Shown here: in pieces, positions 54,473 to 63,539 of the stretch
Layout: every line of letters starts with the position of its first letter
How positions within the stretch are numbered: the first letter of the stretch is position 1
NCBI RefSeq assembly: GCF_001613805.1
Contig: NZ_LPVY01000008.1
Location: 229,787 to 293,786 of the forward strand
Source of the DNA: Thalassospira lucentensis
GTDB lineage: Bacteria; Pseudomonadota; Alphaproteobacteria; Rhodospirillales; Thalassospiraceae
DNA length: 64,000 bases
Direction of reading: 5' to 3'
The notes under the pieces: model-generated
The model's database searches: none
What the model saw: only the letters and a program-made list of their open reading frames with translations
What the model was told of the DNA's origin: nothing
Translations under genes and position numbers: made by a program

Positions 54473-55168
54473 ATGGACCCAACGGTTCTTATCGTCGAGG
54501 ACGAAGCTGCAATCGTAACCATGTTGCGCTACAACCTCGAACGCGAGGGGATGCAGGTTGTCGAAGCCGGAGACGGTGACGAAGCGTTGAAGATTCTGGC
54601 CGAAACCCATGTCGATCTGGTCCTTCTGGACTGGATGTTGCCAGTAATGTCGGGGATCGAGGTTTGCCGCCAGATCCGCCGAAAACCGGAAAGCCGCGAT
54701 TTGCCGGTGATCATGGTTACCGCGCGTGGCGAAGAAGGTGACCGCATCCGTGGCCTTGATACCGGTGCCGACGATTATGTGACCAAGCCGTTCGCGATTG
54801 GCGAATTGCTGGCGCGTATTCGTGCGTTGCTTCGTCGATCCGGCCCGGCGCAACCACAGGGGCAGTTGATCTATTCCGATATCGAAATGGATTTAGCCGC
54901 CCATCGTGTCAGCCGTAACGGCAAGGCCATACATCTTGGCCCGACCGAATTCCGTCTGCTGCGTTACTTCCTCGAACATCCGGGGCGGGTTTTCTCGCGC
55001 GAGCAGCTTCTGAACGCGGTTTGGGGGCCGAACATCTATGTCGAAACCCGAACGGTTGATGTTCACATTCGTCGTCTGCGCAAGGCATTGAATGACGTCA
55101 AGGGAACGCGCGATGTGATCCGCACGGTTCGTGCCGCGGGTTATGCACTGGATGTCGAAGCCGCCTGA
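54473..55168 (+). CDS. phoB: Phosphate regulon response regulator PhoB
   Basis: 231 residues from the ATG at 54473 (AGGAAG site), ahead of a weaker GTG at 54452. Receiver domain with phospho-Asp53 (VLLDWMLPVMSG), then an OmpR-type winged helix ending VETRTVDVHIRRLRKAL and RTVRAAGYAL. It activates Pho-box promoters, presumably including the pstS promoter here. The histidine kinase PhoR is absent from the cluster and must be encoded elsewhere. Confidence 0.95.
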   Translation: MDPTVLIVEDEAAIVTMLRYNLEREGMQVVEAGDGDEALKILAETHVDLVLLDWMLPVMSGIEVCRQIRRKPESRDLPVIMVTARGEEGDRIRGLDTGADDYVTKPFAIGELLARIRALLRRSGPAQPQGQLIYSDIEMDLAAHRVSRNGKAIHLGPTEFRLLRYFLEHPGRVFSREQLLNAVWGPNIYVETRTVDVHIRRLRKALNDVKGTRDVIRTVRAAGYALDVEAA

Positions 55169-55198
55169 TTGCGGTTATTCCGGAAGACGAAACGAAAG

Positions 55199-55230
55199 AC
55201 CCCCATCTTTATGATGGGGGTTTTTGTTTT
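55199..55230 (+). terminator. Intrinsic terminator of the pst-pho operon
   Basis: Perfect 9-bp stem ACCCCCATC/GATGGGGGT (55199-55207 with 55213-55221), loop of five, followed by five T and GTTTT. It overlaps the end of the convergent antiporter gene. Confidence 0.9.
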
Positions 55231-56990
55231 CAGGTGGTTTTCCCGGATTTTGCCGGTTTGGCCGATTTTGATGCCGGATCTTCGGTTTTCTGGCGCGCGG
55301 TGCGTGGCGCCAGTTCGTTCATCAGAAGCATATCGGCACGACGGAACTTGGCAATTTCGATATCGATATCTTCCTGCGGGATGTCGCAGGCGGCCAAAAC
55401 ATGGTCGGACAGGCGCAAACCGGTTTCGAGTACTTCGGGGATGGCGGCATCCGCACCGCTGCGTGACAGGGGCCCGATATGGGTGATGTCCTGTGCGCGG
55501 GCAAAGATTTTCAGATGTGGATAATGCTGGCGCAACAGGGCAACCGTCTTTTCGGTTGCGTGTGGGTTCCCCATGGCAACGGCGGCAATATGGGCCTGTT
55601 CTGTATGGGCCGCTCGGAATGTTTCCGGACGTGATCCATCTGCAAAATAAACCGGCAGACCTTCGGCACGGCCGCGTGAAACCTGCTGGGCATCGGATTC
55701 AAGAACGATGAAGGGGATATCCTTGGTACGCAGCAGACGGGCCAGAACCCGGCCGACACGCCCGCAACCAATCACCAGAACATGCTTCTGAATGCCATCG
55801 GTTTCATCTGAAATTTCGCTGAGCTGATCGTTTTCCTTGGGATGAAGTTTCTGTTCGATCCGGTGACCCAGCGAAATCAGGGAGGGGGTCAGACCCATCG
55901 AAATCGCGACAACCGGGATCAGCATTACGGCAATATCAATCGGAACCGCGCCATTCTGCGATGCCAGTGCCAGCATGACAAAGGCAAACTCGCCACCAGC
56001 GGCAAGGCTCATGGCAACCCGGATCGACGATGCTCGGTTAAAGCCGATCAGCAGGGATAACCCGAAAAGGACCGCCGCCTTAACGACCAGCAACCCGATC
56101 AGCCATAAAATGATGGTTCCGGCCTGACCAATGACGACATTGGCATTGACCGACATGCCGACCGACATGAAGAACAGCGACAGGAAAACCCCGCGAAATG
56201 GCGAAATGTCCGCTTCGATCTGATGGCGGAATTCGGTTTCGGCAAGCATTACCCCGGCGATGAAGGCACCAAGCGCCATCGAAAGACCGGCGGCTTCGGT
56301 CAGGGTACTGGCAGCCAGAACGACAAACAGGGTGCCGATGGCAAAAAGTTCGGGATTTTTAAGGGACGCAATATAACGAAACAGCCGTGGCAGCAGATAA
56401 CGACCGGCCAGCAGCAGGACGGCAACAGCGCCGACCCCACTTAACGCGCTGATCCATGGGCTGGTTTCGGTTCCGGCCTTGCCAGCGGCCTGCACCATGA
56501 TCAGGAAGGGACCAACCGCGACGTCCTGCAACAGCAGGATGGCAAGGGCTGCGCGGCCGAAACGAGTATGCAACTGGCGTTCATCGGAAAGCTGTTTGAG
56601 GATAATTGCCGTCGATGACAGGGCAAGTGCCCCGGCAATCACGATGGAGGCAGGCATATCGTAATTGATCAGCAGCAATACACCGAACATCACCGCCATC
56701 GTGACGCCGATTTGCAGGAAGCCAAGGGTGGCAAACCGGCCGCCAATCACGCGCAATCGTTCGCGCGACAGTTCAAGACCGATCATGAATAGCAGAAAGA
56801 CAATGCCAAGCTCGGCCACCGTTGAAATGTCTTCGCGGTCATTGATCAGACCAAAACCAAAAGGTCCGATGCAAAAACCACCGATCAGAAAGCCGATGAT
56901 CGAGTTTGCACGTAATTTCTGGGCCAGCGGCACAGCAATCACCGCAGCCGTCAGGACAAGGAACAGTTCGAAAAGAACGCTGTGAGACAT
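55230..56990 (-). CDS. Monovalent cation:proton antiporter 2 (Kef-type) with RCK domain
   Basis: 586 residues. The N-terminal 380 residues hold about 12 transmembrane helices of the CPA2 family, with ALSSTAIILKQL and LGAFIAGVMLAE as hallmarks. A cytosolic RCK_N (TrkA-N) domain from about 405 (HVLVIGCGRVGRVLARLL) senses nucleotides. The Lys/Pro/Thr-rich tail is disordered. Such proteins exchange K+ for H+ during electrophile stress or pH change; the regulator subunit KefF/KefG is not adjacent. KefB or KefC is not distinguished. ATG at 56990. Confidence 0.93.
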   Translation of the reverse strand: MSHSVLFELFLVLTAAVIAVPLAQKLRANSIIGFLIGGFCIGPFGFGLINDREDISTVAELGIVFLLFMIGLELSRERLRVIGGRFATLGFLQIGVTMAVMFGVLLLINYDMPASIVIAGALALSSTAIILKQLSDERQLHTRFGRAALAILLLQDVAVGPFLIMVQAAGKAGTETSPWISALSGVGAVAVLLLAGRYLLPRLFRYIASLKNPELFAIGTLFVVLAASTLTEAAGLSMALGAFIAGVMLAETEFRHQIEADISPFRGVFLSLFFMSVGMSVNANVVIGQAGTIILWLIGLLVVKAAVLFGLSLLIGFNRASSIRVAMSLAAGGEFAFVMLALASQNGAVPIDIAVMLIPVVAISMGLTPSLISLGHRIEQKLHPKENDQLSEISDETDGIQKHVLVIGCGRVGRVLARLLRTKDIPFIVLESDAQQVSRGRAEGLPVYFADGSRPETFRAAHTEQAHIAAVAMGNPHATEKTVALLRQHYPHLKIFARAQDITHIGPLSRSGADAAIPEVLETGLRLSDHVLAACDIPQEDIDIEIAKFRRADMLLMNELAPRTARQKTEDPASKSAKPAKSGKTT

Positions 56991-57311
56991 GTTGGGATAT
57001 GCGTCCGGCGCAGATGGGCGTGTAAAGGAAACTCGTTCAAATCAGGATAGCGGAAATACCCCTATGATTTCTATGGAAATTTCGCGTATGCGAAGACATC
57101 TGTGGTAGACGACACGTATTAAGAGTACACGACCTTGGCGATTACGTTCGGCGTGCTTGCCTGTGTGGGAACAGCATCACACAGCCATCCAAAAGGGTTC
57201 CGCGGCGGGACGACACGGCTTGCTATTCTGTGTTCGGAATGCCATGTTCCGCTGGCCCGTTAAAGGGCACAAAAATAATCACAATTTTCCCCCATACGAG
57301 CAGGCCGACAT
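56991..57311. other. Divergent intergenic region
   Basis: 321 bp between the Kef antiporter and YrbG-type genes. It should hold both promoters. No gene or clear structure was identified. Confidence 0.4.
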
Positions 57312-58274
57312 TTGGAACAGTTCATCCCCTATTTGCAGATTATTGGTGGTCTTGTGCTTTTGACGGCCGGTGGCGAGTTCATTGTTCGCGGCGCTGTTGG
57401 TCTTGCACTGCTAATGGGTGTTTCCAAGGTTATCGTCGGCCTGACCGTGGTGGCCGCCGGAACGTCGGCCCCGGAATTCGTAGTGTCGCTGAATGCGGCA
57501 CTTGCCGGTTCGGGGGATATCGCGATGGGGAACGTTGTTGGGTCGAACATTGCCAACATTCTTCTGATCCTTGGTGCGACGGCTGTTCTGAAGCCAATCG
57601 CAGCGTCCCGGACCATGATTGTTCGCGATGGTGGCACCATGTTGCTGGGCACTGTACTGTTCATCGGTCTTTGTATGTTCGGTGTTGTGGAGCGTTGGGC
57701 GGGAGCCGTGATGCTGCTGGTTTTGGCGGCGATCTGGTATTTCACCTATCAGCATGACAAAAAAAGCCCGGGCGAAGCCAGCCACCTGCACGAGGAAGAA
57801 GTCGACGAAGTTGGCGAGGTGCCAAGCGGTTGGCTGAAACCGATTGTTGCGACCGTTATCGGCATTGTCGCCCTGACCTATGGTGCCGATCTGCTGGTGA
57901 ATGGTGGTGTTTCTGTTGCACGTCAGTTCGGCGTTTCCGAAGCCGTGATTGGTTTGACACTTGTCGCGTTCGGAACGTCACTTCCGGAATTGGCCGCGTC
58001 CATTGTTGCGGCGTTTCGCGGGCATTCCGATGTCGCACTGGGCAATGTGGTTGGTTCAAACCTTCTGAACCTGCTGGTGATTATCGGTGGTGTGTCGCTG
58101 ATTGCGCCGATTGCGGTGCCTGATCAGATACTGCAATCCGATCTATGGATCATGTTGGCGGTGACCGTTCTTTTGCTGGTTGTCGGCTATTTCCTGCGCG
58201 GCGTGTCGCGGATTACGGGGATTGTCTTTGTTCTTGCCTATCTTGGATATGTCGCAAGTCTGGTTACGGCATGA
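57312..58274 (+). CDS. CaCA-family sodium/calcium-type exchanger (YrbG-like)
   Basis: 320 residues from a TTG start at 57312. Two inverted repeats, each with an alpha repeat: AGTSAPEFVVSLNAAL...GNVVGSNIANILLILG and FGTSLPELAASIVAAF...GNVVGSNLLNLLVIIGG. About 10 helices in two halves are joined by an acidic cytosolic loop (HEEEVDEVGEVP). The family exchanges Ca2+ for Na+ or H+ across the inner membrane; ion specificity is not known here. In E. coli YrbG sits in an LPS-related operon, which is not seen here. Confidence 0.92.
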   Translation: MEQFIPYLQIIGGLVLLTAGGEFIVRGAVGLALLMGVSKVIVGLTVVAAGTSAPEFVVSLNAALAGSGDIAMGNVVGSNIANILLILGATAVLKPIAASRTMIVRDGGTMLLGTVLFIGLCMFGVVERWAGAVMLLVLAAIWYFTYQHDKKSPGEASHLHEEEVDEVGEVPSGWLKPIVATVIGIVALTYGADLLVNGGVSVARQFGVSEAVIGLTLVAFGTSLPELAASIVAAFRGHSDVALGNVVGSNLLNLLVIIGGVSLIAPIAVPDQILQSDLWIMLAVTVLLLVVGYFLRGVSRITGIVFVLAYLGYVASLVTA

Positions 58275-58435
58275 TCCGCCTTGCGTGCCTGAAACCGTTC
58301 ACACGGTGATGGACCGGCAGGCAGGTTTGATTGTAAGTTCCGGAATTACCGAACTAAATGATGGCGGCCTGCGTTCCAATACGGCCGCCTTCCCCGGAAA
58401 AGGGGACGCATCTTGACGGACGGGATGGAAACCGG

Positions 58436-59206
58436 ATGACAGGGATAATACCGAAAACGGTCCTTGTGACAGGGGCTGCGAAGCGTATCGGACGGGCTTT
58501 ATCGCTTGATCTGGCTGCGCAGGGATATGATGTTGCCCTTCATTGCCATTCCTCGCGCAGGGATGCGGAAAGCCTGGCGGATGAAATCCGTGCCCTTGGC
58601 CGTCGTGCCTGCGTTATTTCGGCCGATCTTGGCCGGGAAGAAGACACCGGTCGTGTCGTGCGCGAGGCAACGGCTGCACTGGGCCCGATCGGGGTTCTGA
58701 TCAACAACGCATCCACCTTTGAATATGATGATATAGGCACTGCCACGCGCGAAGGCTGGGACTATCATATGGAAGCCAATCTGCGTGCGCCGTTCGTACT
58801 ATCGCAGGATTTCGCCAAACGGTTACCGGACGGGTACAAGGGTGCCATCATCAACCTGATTGATCAGCGCGTCTGGAATCTGACACCGCATTTCATGACC
58901 TATACCTTGTCCAAGGCAGGTCTTTGGACCCTGACCCAGACGCTGGCACTGGCATTGGCACCGCAAATCCGGGTCAACGCCATTGGTCCCGGTCCGGCAC
59001 TGCCTAGTGTTCGGCAAACACAGGAAGTTTTCGATCAGCAATGCGATCAGACTCCCCTGAAAATTGGGACAAACCCGCAAGAGATTTGCGACGCGGTACG
59101 ATTTTTCCTTGCCGCGCCAGCCATCACCGGGCAAATGTTAGCGCTTGACGGCGGGCAGCACCTGAATTGGGCGCCCAGTGGCGAACAGAATATGCCAGAG
59201 GAATGA
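58436..59206 (+). CDS. Short-chain dehydrogenase/reductase, pteridine-reductase-like (FolM-type)
   Basis: 256 residues from the ATG at 58436 (GGATGGAAAC site). Rossmann fold with glycine motif TGAAKRIG, NNAS, and the catalytic Tyr/Lys pair in YTLSKAG. The TGxxxRIG form and position 62 bp before folB suggest a pteridine reductase (FolM-like) that reduces dihydropteridines in the folate or monapterin route. The adjacency supports this but does not prove it; a general SDR is possible. Confidence 0.85.
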   Translation: MTGIIPKTVLVTGAAKRIGRALSLDLAAQGYDVALHCHSSRRDAESLADEIRALGRRACVISADLGREEDTGRVVREATAALGPIGVLINNASTFEYDDIGTATREGWDYHMEANLRAPFVLSQDFAKRLPDGYKGAIINLIDQRVWNLTPHFMTYTLSKAGLWTLTQTLALALAPQIRVNAIGPGPALPSVRQTQEVFDQQCDQTPLKIGTNPQEICDAVRFFLAAPAITGQMLALDGGQHLNWAPSGEQNMPEE

Positions 59207-59267
59207 TGCATCGGGCTTGGGTTCCGGACATCTGGCCGCAGAAGCGCAGCACAAGGAAGACCAGACC

Positions 59268-59693
59268 ATGACCGCAGGCCTTAAGCAGGACGATAACATT
59301 ACGACACTGCCCTATGCAGATCATGCAGGCAGTTTGCGTCGTGTATTCGTTCGCGACATGGTGGTCGAGACATCCATTGGCGTATATGACCACGAAAAAC
59401 ATGCCCCGCAGCGGGTGCGCATCAATCTGGATCTTGCCGTACTTGAAGGCGAAGGTGTCCAGAATGACGATATTGCCACTGTTTTAAGCTACGAGGATCT
59501 GGTGACAGGCACGCGGGAAATCTGCCGTGACGGTCATGTGAACCTTGTGGAAACCCTTGGGGAAAAACTGGCTGATATGTGCCTGGCGGATCGCCGGGTG
59601 CGCAAGGTAAACGTCCGGGTTGAAAAGCTAGATGTCTTTGACGACGTTGCGGCGGTCGGGGTCGAAATAGAGCGCTTTAATATCGCGCGCTGA
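59268..59693 (+). CDS. folB: Dihydroneopterin aldolase
   Basis: 141 residues from the ATG at 59268 (AAGGAAGACC). The family core is clear: RRVFVRDMVVETSIGVYDHEKHAPQRVRINLDL and VLSYEDLV, then NLVETLGEKLADMCL and VRVEKLDVFDD, with the conserved Glu and Lys used in catalysis. It cleaves 7,8-dihydroneopterin in folate synthesis. It is short N-terminally extended relative to E. coli FolB (about 20 residues). Confidence 0.92.
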   Translation: MTAGLKQDDNITTLPYADHAGSLRRVFVRDMVVETSIGVYDHEKHAPQRVRINLDLAVLEGEGVQNDDIATVLSYEDLVTGTREICRDGHVNLVETLGEKLADMCLADRRVRKVNVRVEKLDVFDDVAAVGVEIERFNIAR

Positions 59694-59782
59694 TCGCATC
59701 GGTAAATCTGCGTAAAATTTACTTTTGTTAACGGTTTTGGACGGGGACTCTGTGATTCCTCTAGGCCGAATCGCTGTCGCCC

Positions 59783-59791
59783 TTATGCACA
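59783..59791 (+). promoter_or_regulatory. DnaA box TTATGCACA
   Basis: Perfect match to the TTATNCACA DnaA-box consensus, upstream of the AT-rich block. Confidence 0.5.
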
Positions 59792-59969
59792 AGCATCTGG
59801 GGACGTGGAATCAAAGGAAAATATTCTTTTTTGACTCCTCTATTACCGAATGTTTTCAGGTTGACAGCATTTTTTGTGAATTAAATCAATAAGTTAACTT
59901 GTTTGCTCAATAAATGTGCACTTCATAGAACGTTAAGACTCTCAAGGGGTGTAGCAAAGAGCCCCCCTA

Positions 59970-59990
59970 TTACCCACAAACTTATCCACA
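59970..59990 (+). promoter_or_regulatory. Paired DnaA boxes, 12 bp apart
   Basis: TTACCCACA (59970, one mismatch) and TTATCCACA (59982, perfect) lie in the same orientation, on the uvrC side of the AT-rich block. Confidence 0.5.
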
Positions 59991-60132
59991 GCCTTGGTGG
60001 ACATCTTTTTCCGGTCGCGATTCTGTGAAGTGATGTTGCGGCGTTAATCTTTTTGAGTATTGTCGGAAGCCACTTTGAGAAGTGACGGCCATCACAACTT
60101 TTGATTTTTAATAAATCTGCCGGAGACGCCTG

Positions 60133-62052
60133 ATGAAGCCTGAAACCCCATCCGAAAACCCCGCTCGGGAAATCGGATTGTCGCTTGAGAGCGATGATTA
60201 TGACGGGGGAGCTGCGCGTGGTGTCGAGGCCATCAAACATGCGCTGAAAACCATGCCGGGTTCGGCGGGTGTCTACCGCATGATTGATGACAAGGACCGG
60301 GTTCTTTATGTCGGCAAGGCCAAGAATCTTAAAAAGCGTGTGGTGGCATATACCCGCCTGATGCAGTTGCCGATACGGATTGCCCGTATGGTCGCGCAGA
60401 CGGTGCGTATGGAAATCATCACCACCCATACCGAAGCCGAAGCGCTTCTGCTTGAATCCAACCTGATCAAGAAGCTTAAACCGCGTTACAATATCTTGCT
60501 GCGCGATGACAAAAGCTTCCCCTATATCCTGATCACCGAGGATCACGATTATCCGCGCATCGTCAAACATCGCGGGGCACGGGCCAAGGATGGCAGTTGC
60601 TTTGGGCCGTTTGCGTCCGCCTGGGCCGTGAACAACACGATCAATCATCTGCAGCGGGCTTTTTTGCTACGGTCCTGCACCGATGCGGTGTTTGCCAACC
60701 GGTCGCGTCCGTGTCTGCTGTATCAAATCAAACGCTGTTCAGCGCCGTGTGTGGACCGGATTGCCAAGGCCGAATATGACGGGCTTGTCGATATCTGCCG
60801 TGACTTCCTGACCGGGCGCAGCCAGAAAATCCTCAAGCAGCTTGAAACCGACATGCTGGCGGCATCCGAACGCATGGATTTTGAACAGGCCGCGATGTAT
60901 CGCGACCGTATCCGCGCGCTTAGTCAGATCAGATCGCATCAGGACATCAATCTGGAAGGCGTTGAAGAGGCCGATGTGATTGCCCTGCATCACGAAGGCG
61001 GGCAAAGCTGCGTTCAGGTGTTCTTCTTTCGGTCCGGGTCAAACTATGGCAACCGGTCCTATTTCCCGCGCCATGAACAGGGGGCTGAGATCCCCGAAAT
61101 CCTGTCGGCCTTTGTCGGGCAGTTCTATGCCGATAAACCGGCCCCGAAACAGGTTCTGCTGTCGCACGAGATCGAAGGCCAGGAACTGGTCGAAACCGCG
61201 TTGTCGATCAACAATAACCGCAAGATCACCCTGCAGGTACCCAAGCGCGGCGGTCGGCGCAAGCTTGTCGAACATGCGATGAACAATGCAAAGGATGCGC
61301 TGGGGCGTCGTATGGCCGAAAGCGCGTCACAGCGCAAATTGCTGGAAGATCTGGCCGATAAACTGGAACTGGACGGTACGCCGGAACGGATCGAGGTTTA
61401 CGATAACAGCCATATTCAGGGCACCAACATGGTCGGCGGCATGATCGTTGCCGGGCCCGAGGGCTTTATGAAAAGTGCCTATCGCAAATTCAACATCAAG
61501 GGCGACATCGCACCGGGTGATGACTTTGCCATGATGCGAGAAGTTCTGACCCGACGTTTTGCCCGTGCGCAAAAGGAAGATCCGGACCGGGAAAACGGCA
61601 CATGGCCAGACCTTTGTCTGATTGATGGTGGTTTGGGGCAGCTTGGCGTTGCCCGCGAAGTACTTGAGGATTTGGGAATCGAAGATGTGATGCTGGTTGG
61701 GGTCGCCAAGGGTGTCGATCGGAATGCGGGCAAGGAAGTCCTGCATATCCCCGGAAAGCCGCCCGTGCGCCTCGATATGCAAGACCCGGTTCTGTATTTC
61801 ATCCAGCGTCTGCGCGATGAAGCCCACCGCTGGGCGATTGGCACACATCGCGCCAAACGGTCCAAGCAGATCGGCAAAAGTGTTCTGGATAATGTGCCCG
61901 GCGTTGGCGGGGCACGCAAAAAGGCATTGTTGCATCATTTCGGGTCGGCACGCGGCGTGGCGGATGCCGGTTTGACCGATCTTGAGGCGGTGGACGGCAT
62001 CAGTGCCGCCCTTGCACGCAAGATTTACGATCATTTCCACGGTGAAAACTGA
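60133..62052 (+). CDS. uvrC: Excinuclease ABC subunit C
   Basis: 639 residues, the dual-incision nuclease of nucleotide excision repair. N-terminal GIY-YIG domain (GVYRMIDDKDRVLYVGKAKN, about 45-115), cysteine cluster (CLLYQIKRCSAPCVDR), UVR domain (about 232-267) that binds UvrB, RNase H-like endonuclease (YDNSHIQGTNMVGGMIV with catalytic Asp) and C-terminal helix-hairpin-helix repeats (VPGVGGARKKALLHHF). All parts are intact. The ATG at 60133 adds about 40 residues to the usual start. Followed by pgsA. Confidence 0.98.
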   Translation: MKPETPSENPAREIGLSLESDDYDGGAARGVEAIKHALKTMPGSAGVYRMIDDKDRVLYVGKAKNLKKRVVAYTRLMQLPIRIARMVAQTVRMEIITTHTEAEALLLESNLIKKLKPRYNILLRDDKSFPYILITEDHDYPRIVKHRGARAKDGSCFGPFASAWAVNNTINHLQRAFLLRSCTDAVFANRSRPCLLYQIKRCSAPCVDRIAKAEYDGLVDICRDFLTGRSQKILKQLETDMLAASERMDFEQAAMYRDRIRALSQIRSHQDINLEGVEEADVIALHHEGGQSCVQVFFFRSGSNYGNRSYFPRHEQGAEIPEILSAFVGQFYADKPAPKQVLLSHEIEGQELVETALSINNNRKITLQVPKRGGRRKLVEHAMNNAKDALGRRMAESASQRKLLEDLADKLELDGTPERIEVYDNSHIQGTNMVGGMIVAGPEGFMKSAYRKFNIKGDIAPGDDFAMMREVLTRRFARAQKEDPDRENGTWPDLCLIDGGLGQLGVAREVLEDLGIEDVMLVGVAKGVDRNAGKEVLHIPGKPPVRLDMQDPVLYFIQRLRDEAHRWAIGTHRAKRSKQIGKSVLDNVPGVGGARKKALLHHFGSARGVADAGLTDLEAVDGISAALARKIYDHFHGEN

Positions 62053-62204
62053 TCCCGGTTACCGGCTGTTTCATAACAGGTTTGTTGCAATTGAACGCGG
62101 CTCTTGTGGTAACTGCCCGGAGACATTAATAATTGCCTCGCATCGGGGAGACAGAAAACGCTTCGCCGGACCGTTCGATACAATACCCGCAAACAGGCCT
62201 GTTT

Positions 62205-62756
62205 ATGAAAAACCAGATTCCCAATCTGCTAACCTTGTCGCGCATCATTGTGATTCCGGCTCTGGTTGCGTCCTTTTATATCAGCGGACCGGTTGGTAAC
62301 TGGATCGGGTTTGCGCTGTTTGCTTTTGCCGGGGTGACGGACTTTTTTGATGGTTACCTTGCGCGCAGCATGAATGTTGTCTCGCCGCTTGGCCGGTTCC
62401 TTGACCCCATTGCAGACAAGCTTCTGGTCGCTGCCGCCCTGATGATGATGGTGGCATTTGAACGCATTTCCGGTCTGGCCATTTTGCCCGCCGTGATCAT
62501 TATGTGCCGCGAAATCATGGTGTCGGGTTTGCGCGAACATCTGGCCGAACTGAAAGTTCCGCTGCCGGTGACGGTGCTTGCGAAATGGAAGACCACGGCA
62601 CAAATCCTTGCCATCGGGTTTCTTCTGGTCGGTGATGCGTCGCCCGATATGATTCCGTCGATCCTGATCGGTGATATCCTTCTTTGGATTGCCGGGCTGG
62701 TGACGGTTCAGACCGGGTATATCTATCTTCGCACTGGGCTTAAGCATCTCGACTGA
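62205..62756 (+). CDS. pgsA: CDP-diacylglycerol-glycerol-3-phosphate 3-phosphatidyltransferase
   Basis: 183 residues from the ATG at 62205 (MKNQIPNLLTLSRI). The CDP-alcohol phosphotransferase motif DGYLARSMN...GRFLDPIADK is complete: D-G-x2-A-R-x9-G-x3-D-x3-D. Six membrane helices are expected. It makes phosphatidylglycerophosphate for phosphatidylglycerol and cardiolipin. It follows uvrC, a common pairing, and precedes moaE by 26 bp. Confidence 0.96.
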   Translation: MKNQIPNLLTLSRIIVIPALVASFYISGPVGNWIGFALFAFAGVTDFFDGYLARSMNVVSPLGRFLDPIADKLLVAAALMMMVAFERISGLAILPAVIIMCREIMVSGLREHLAELKVPLPVTVLAKWKTTAQILAIGFLLVGDASPDMIPSILIGDILLWIAGLVTVQTGYIYLRTGLKHLD

Positions 62757-62782
62757 CACCTATCGGAAGGATCAGGTCGCGC

Positions 62783-63241
62783 ATGGCACGTATATCTGTT
62801 CAGGAACAGGATTTTGATCCGGGTGCCGAACTGGCAGCCCTGACCGAAGGTCGTACCGATATCGGGGCAGCGGTCAGTTTCGTCGGGCTGGTGCGTGATA
62901 TCCACGGTGGGGACAGCGTTTCAGCCCTGACCCTTGATCATTATCCCGGAATGACCGAACGCGAACTTGAAAAGATCGCAGACGAAGCGACCAATCGCTG
63001 GCCTCTTGATGATGTGCGGATCGTGCATCGGTTTGGCCGCATGTTGCCCGGTGAACAGATCGTTCTGGTGATAACCCTGTCGGCCCATCGACGCGCTGCG
63101 TTCGAGGCCTGCGACTTCATCATGGATTTTCTTAAAACCCGGGCCCCGTTCTGGAAACGCGAAGAAACCGCCCAAGGTGATCATTGGGTCACGGCGAAGA
63201 CATCGGACGATGCCGATGCTGATCGCTGGAAAACGGATTAA
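62783..63241 (+). CDS. moaE: Molybdopterin synthase catalytic subunit MoaE
   Basis: 152 residues. Conserved GAAVSFVGLVRD near the N-terminus, then LDHYPGMTERELEKIA, HRFGRMLPGEQIVLV, HRRAAFEACDFIMDFLKTRAPFWKRE with the catalytic Lys, as in MoaE. It transfers sulfur to precursor Z to build molybdopterin. The small subunit gene moaD, often just upstream, is missing between pgsA and moaE and must lie elsewhere. Its last 4 bp overlap the end of the convergent 63238-63528 gene. Confidence 0.95.
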   Translation: MARISVQEQDFDPGAELAALTEGRTDIGAAVSFVGLVRDIHGGDSVSALTLDHYPGMTERELEKIADEATNRWPLDDVRIVHRFGRMLPGEQIVLVITLSAHRRAAFEACDFIMDFLKTRAPFWKREETAQGDHWVTAKTSDDADADRWKTD

Positions 63242-63528
63242 CCGACAAATTTTACCAGCAACCCGACAAACTGAAGAAGGGCTGTCTGGATTTGCGCAGC
63301 ATCATCGATCCGGTCTTTAAGGTTCTTCATTTCGGCTATATCCGCATCGGTGATCACCGATGCATTCTGGATCAACCGCTTTGCCTGAAGTGTTATAAGC
63401 TGATCAGCAGCTTTATTGCGTGTTTCGGCCATCACAAGTTTTTCGTTGATGTCTGCCGACTGATAGGCCGCGTCGATTTCAATGAAGCTGGCTTTGGCGG
63501 CCCTTATCAATTCATCAAGATTGCTCAT
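63238..63528 (-). CDS. Small helical protein
   Basis: 96 residues, wholly helical and hydrophilic (SNLDELIRAAKASFIEIDAAYQSADINEKL), no signal peptide. The ATG at 63528 has GGGAG seven bases upstream. It starts 11 bp after the stop of the following gene on the minus strand, so the two form an operon. Family not recognised. It overlaps moaE by 4 bp at their 3' ends. Confidence 0.65.
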   Translation of the reverse strand: MSNLDELIRAAKASFIEIDAAYQSADINEKLVMAETRNKAADQLITLQAKRLIQNASVITDADIAEMKNLKDRIDDAAQIQTALLQFVGLLVKFVG

Positions 63529-63539
63529 GGTGATACTCC

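Larger units (their letters stand above)
59694..60132. other. AT-rich intergenic region with DnaA boxes
   Basis: 439 bp between folB and uvrC. Matches to the DnaA-box consensus TTATNCACA lie at 59783-59791 (TTATGCACA, perfect) and 59982-59990 (TTATCCACA, perfect), with a one-mismatch copy TTACCCACA at 59970-59978. A block rich in A/T (about 59820-59935) lies between. No gene was found. It may be an origin or a DnaA-regulated promoter region. Confidence 0.5.
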
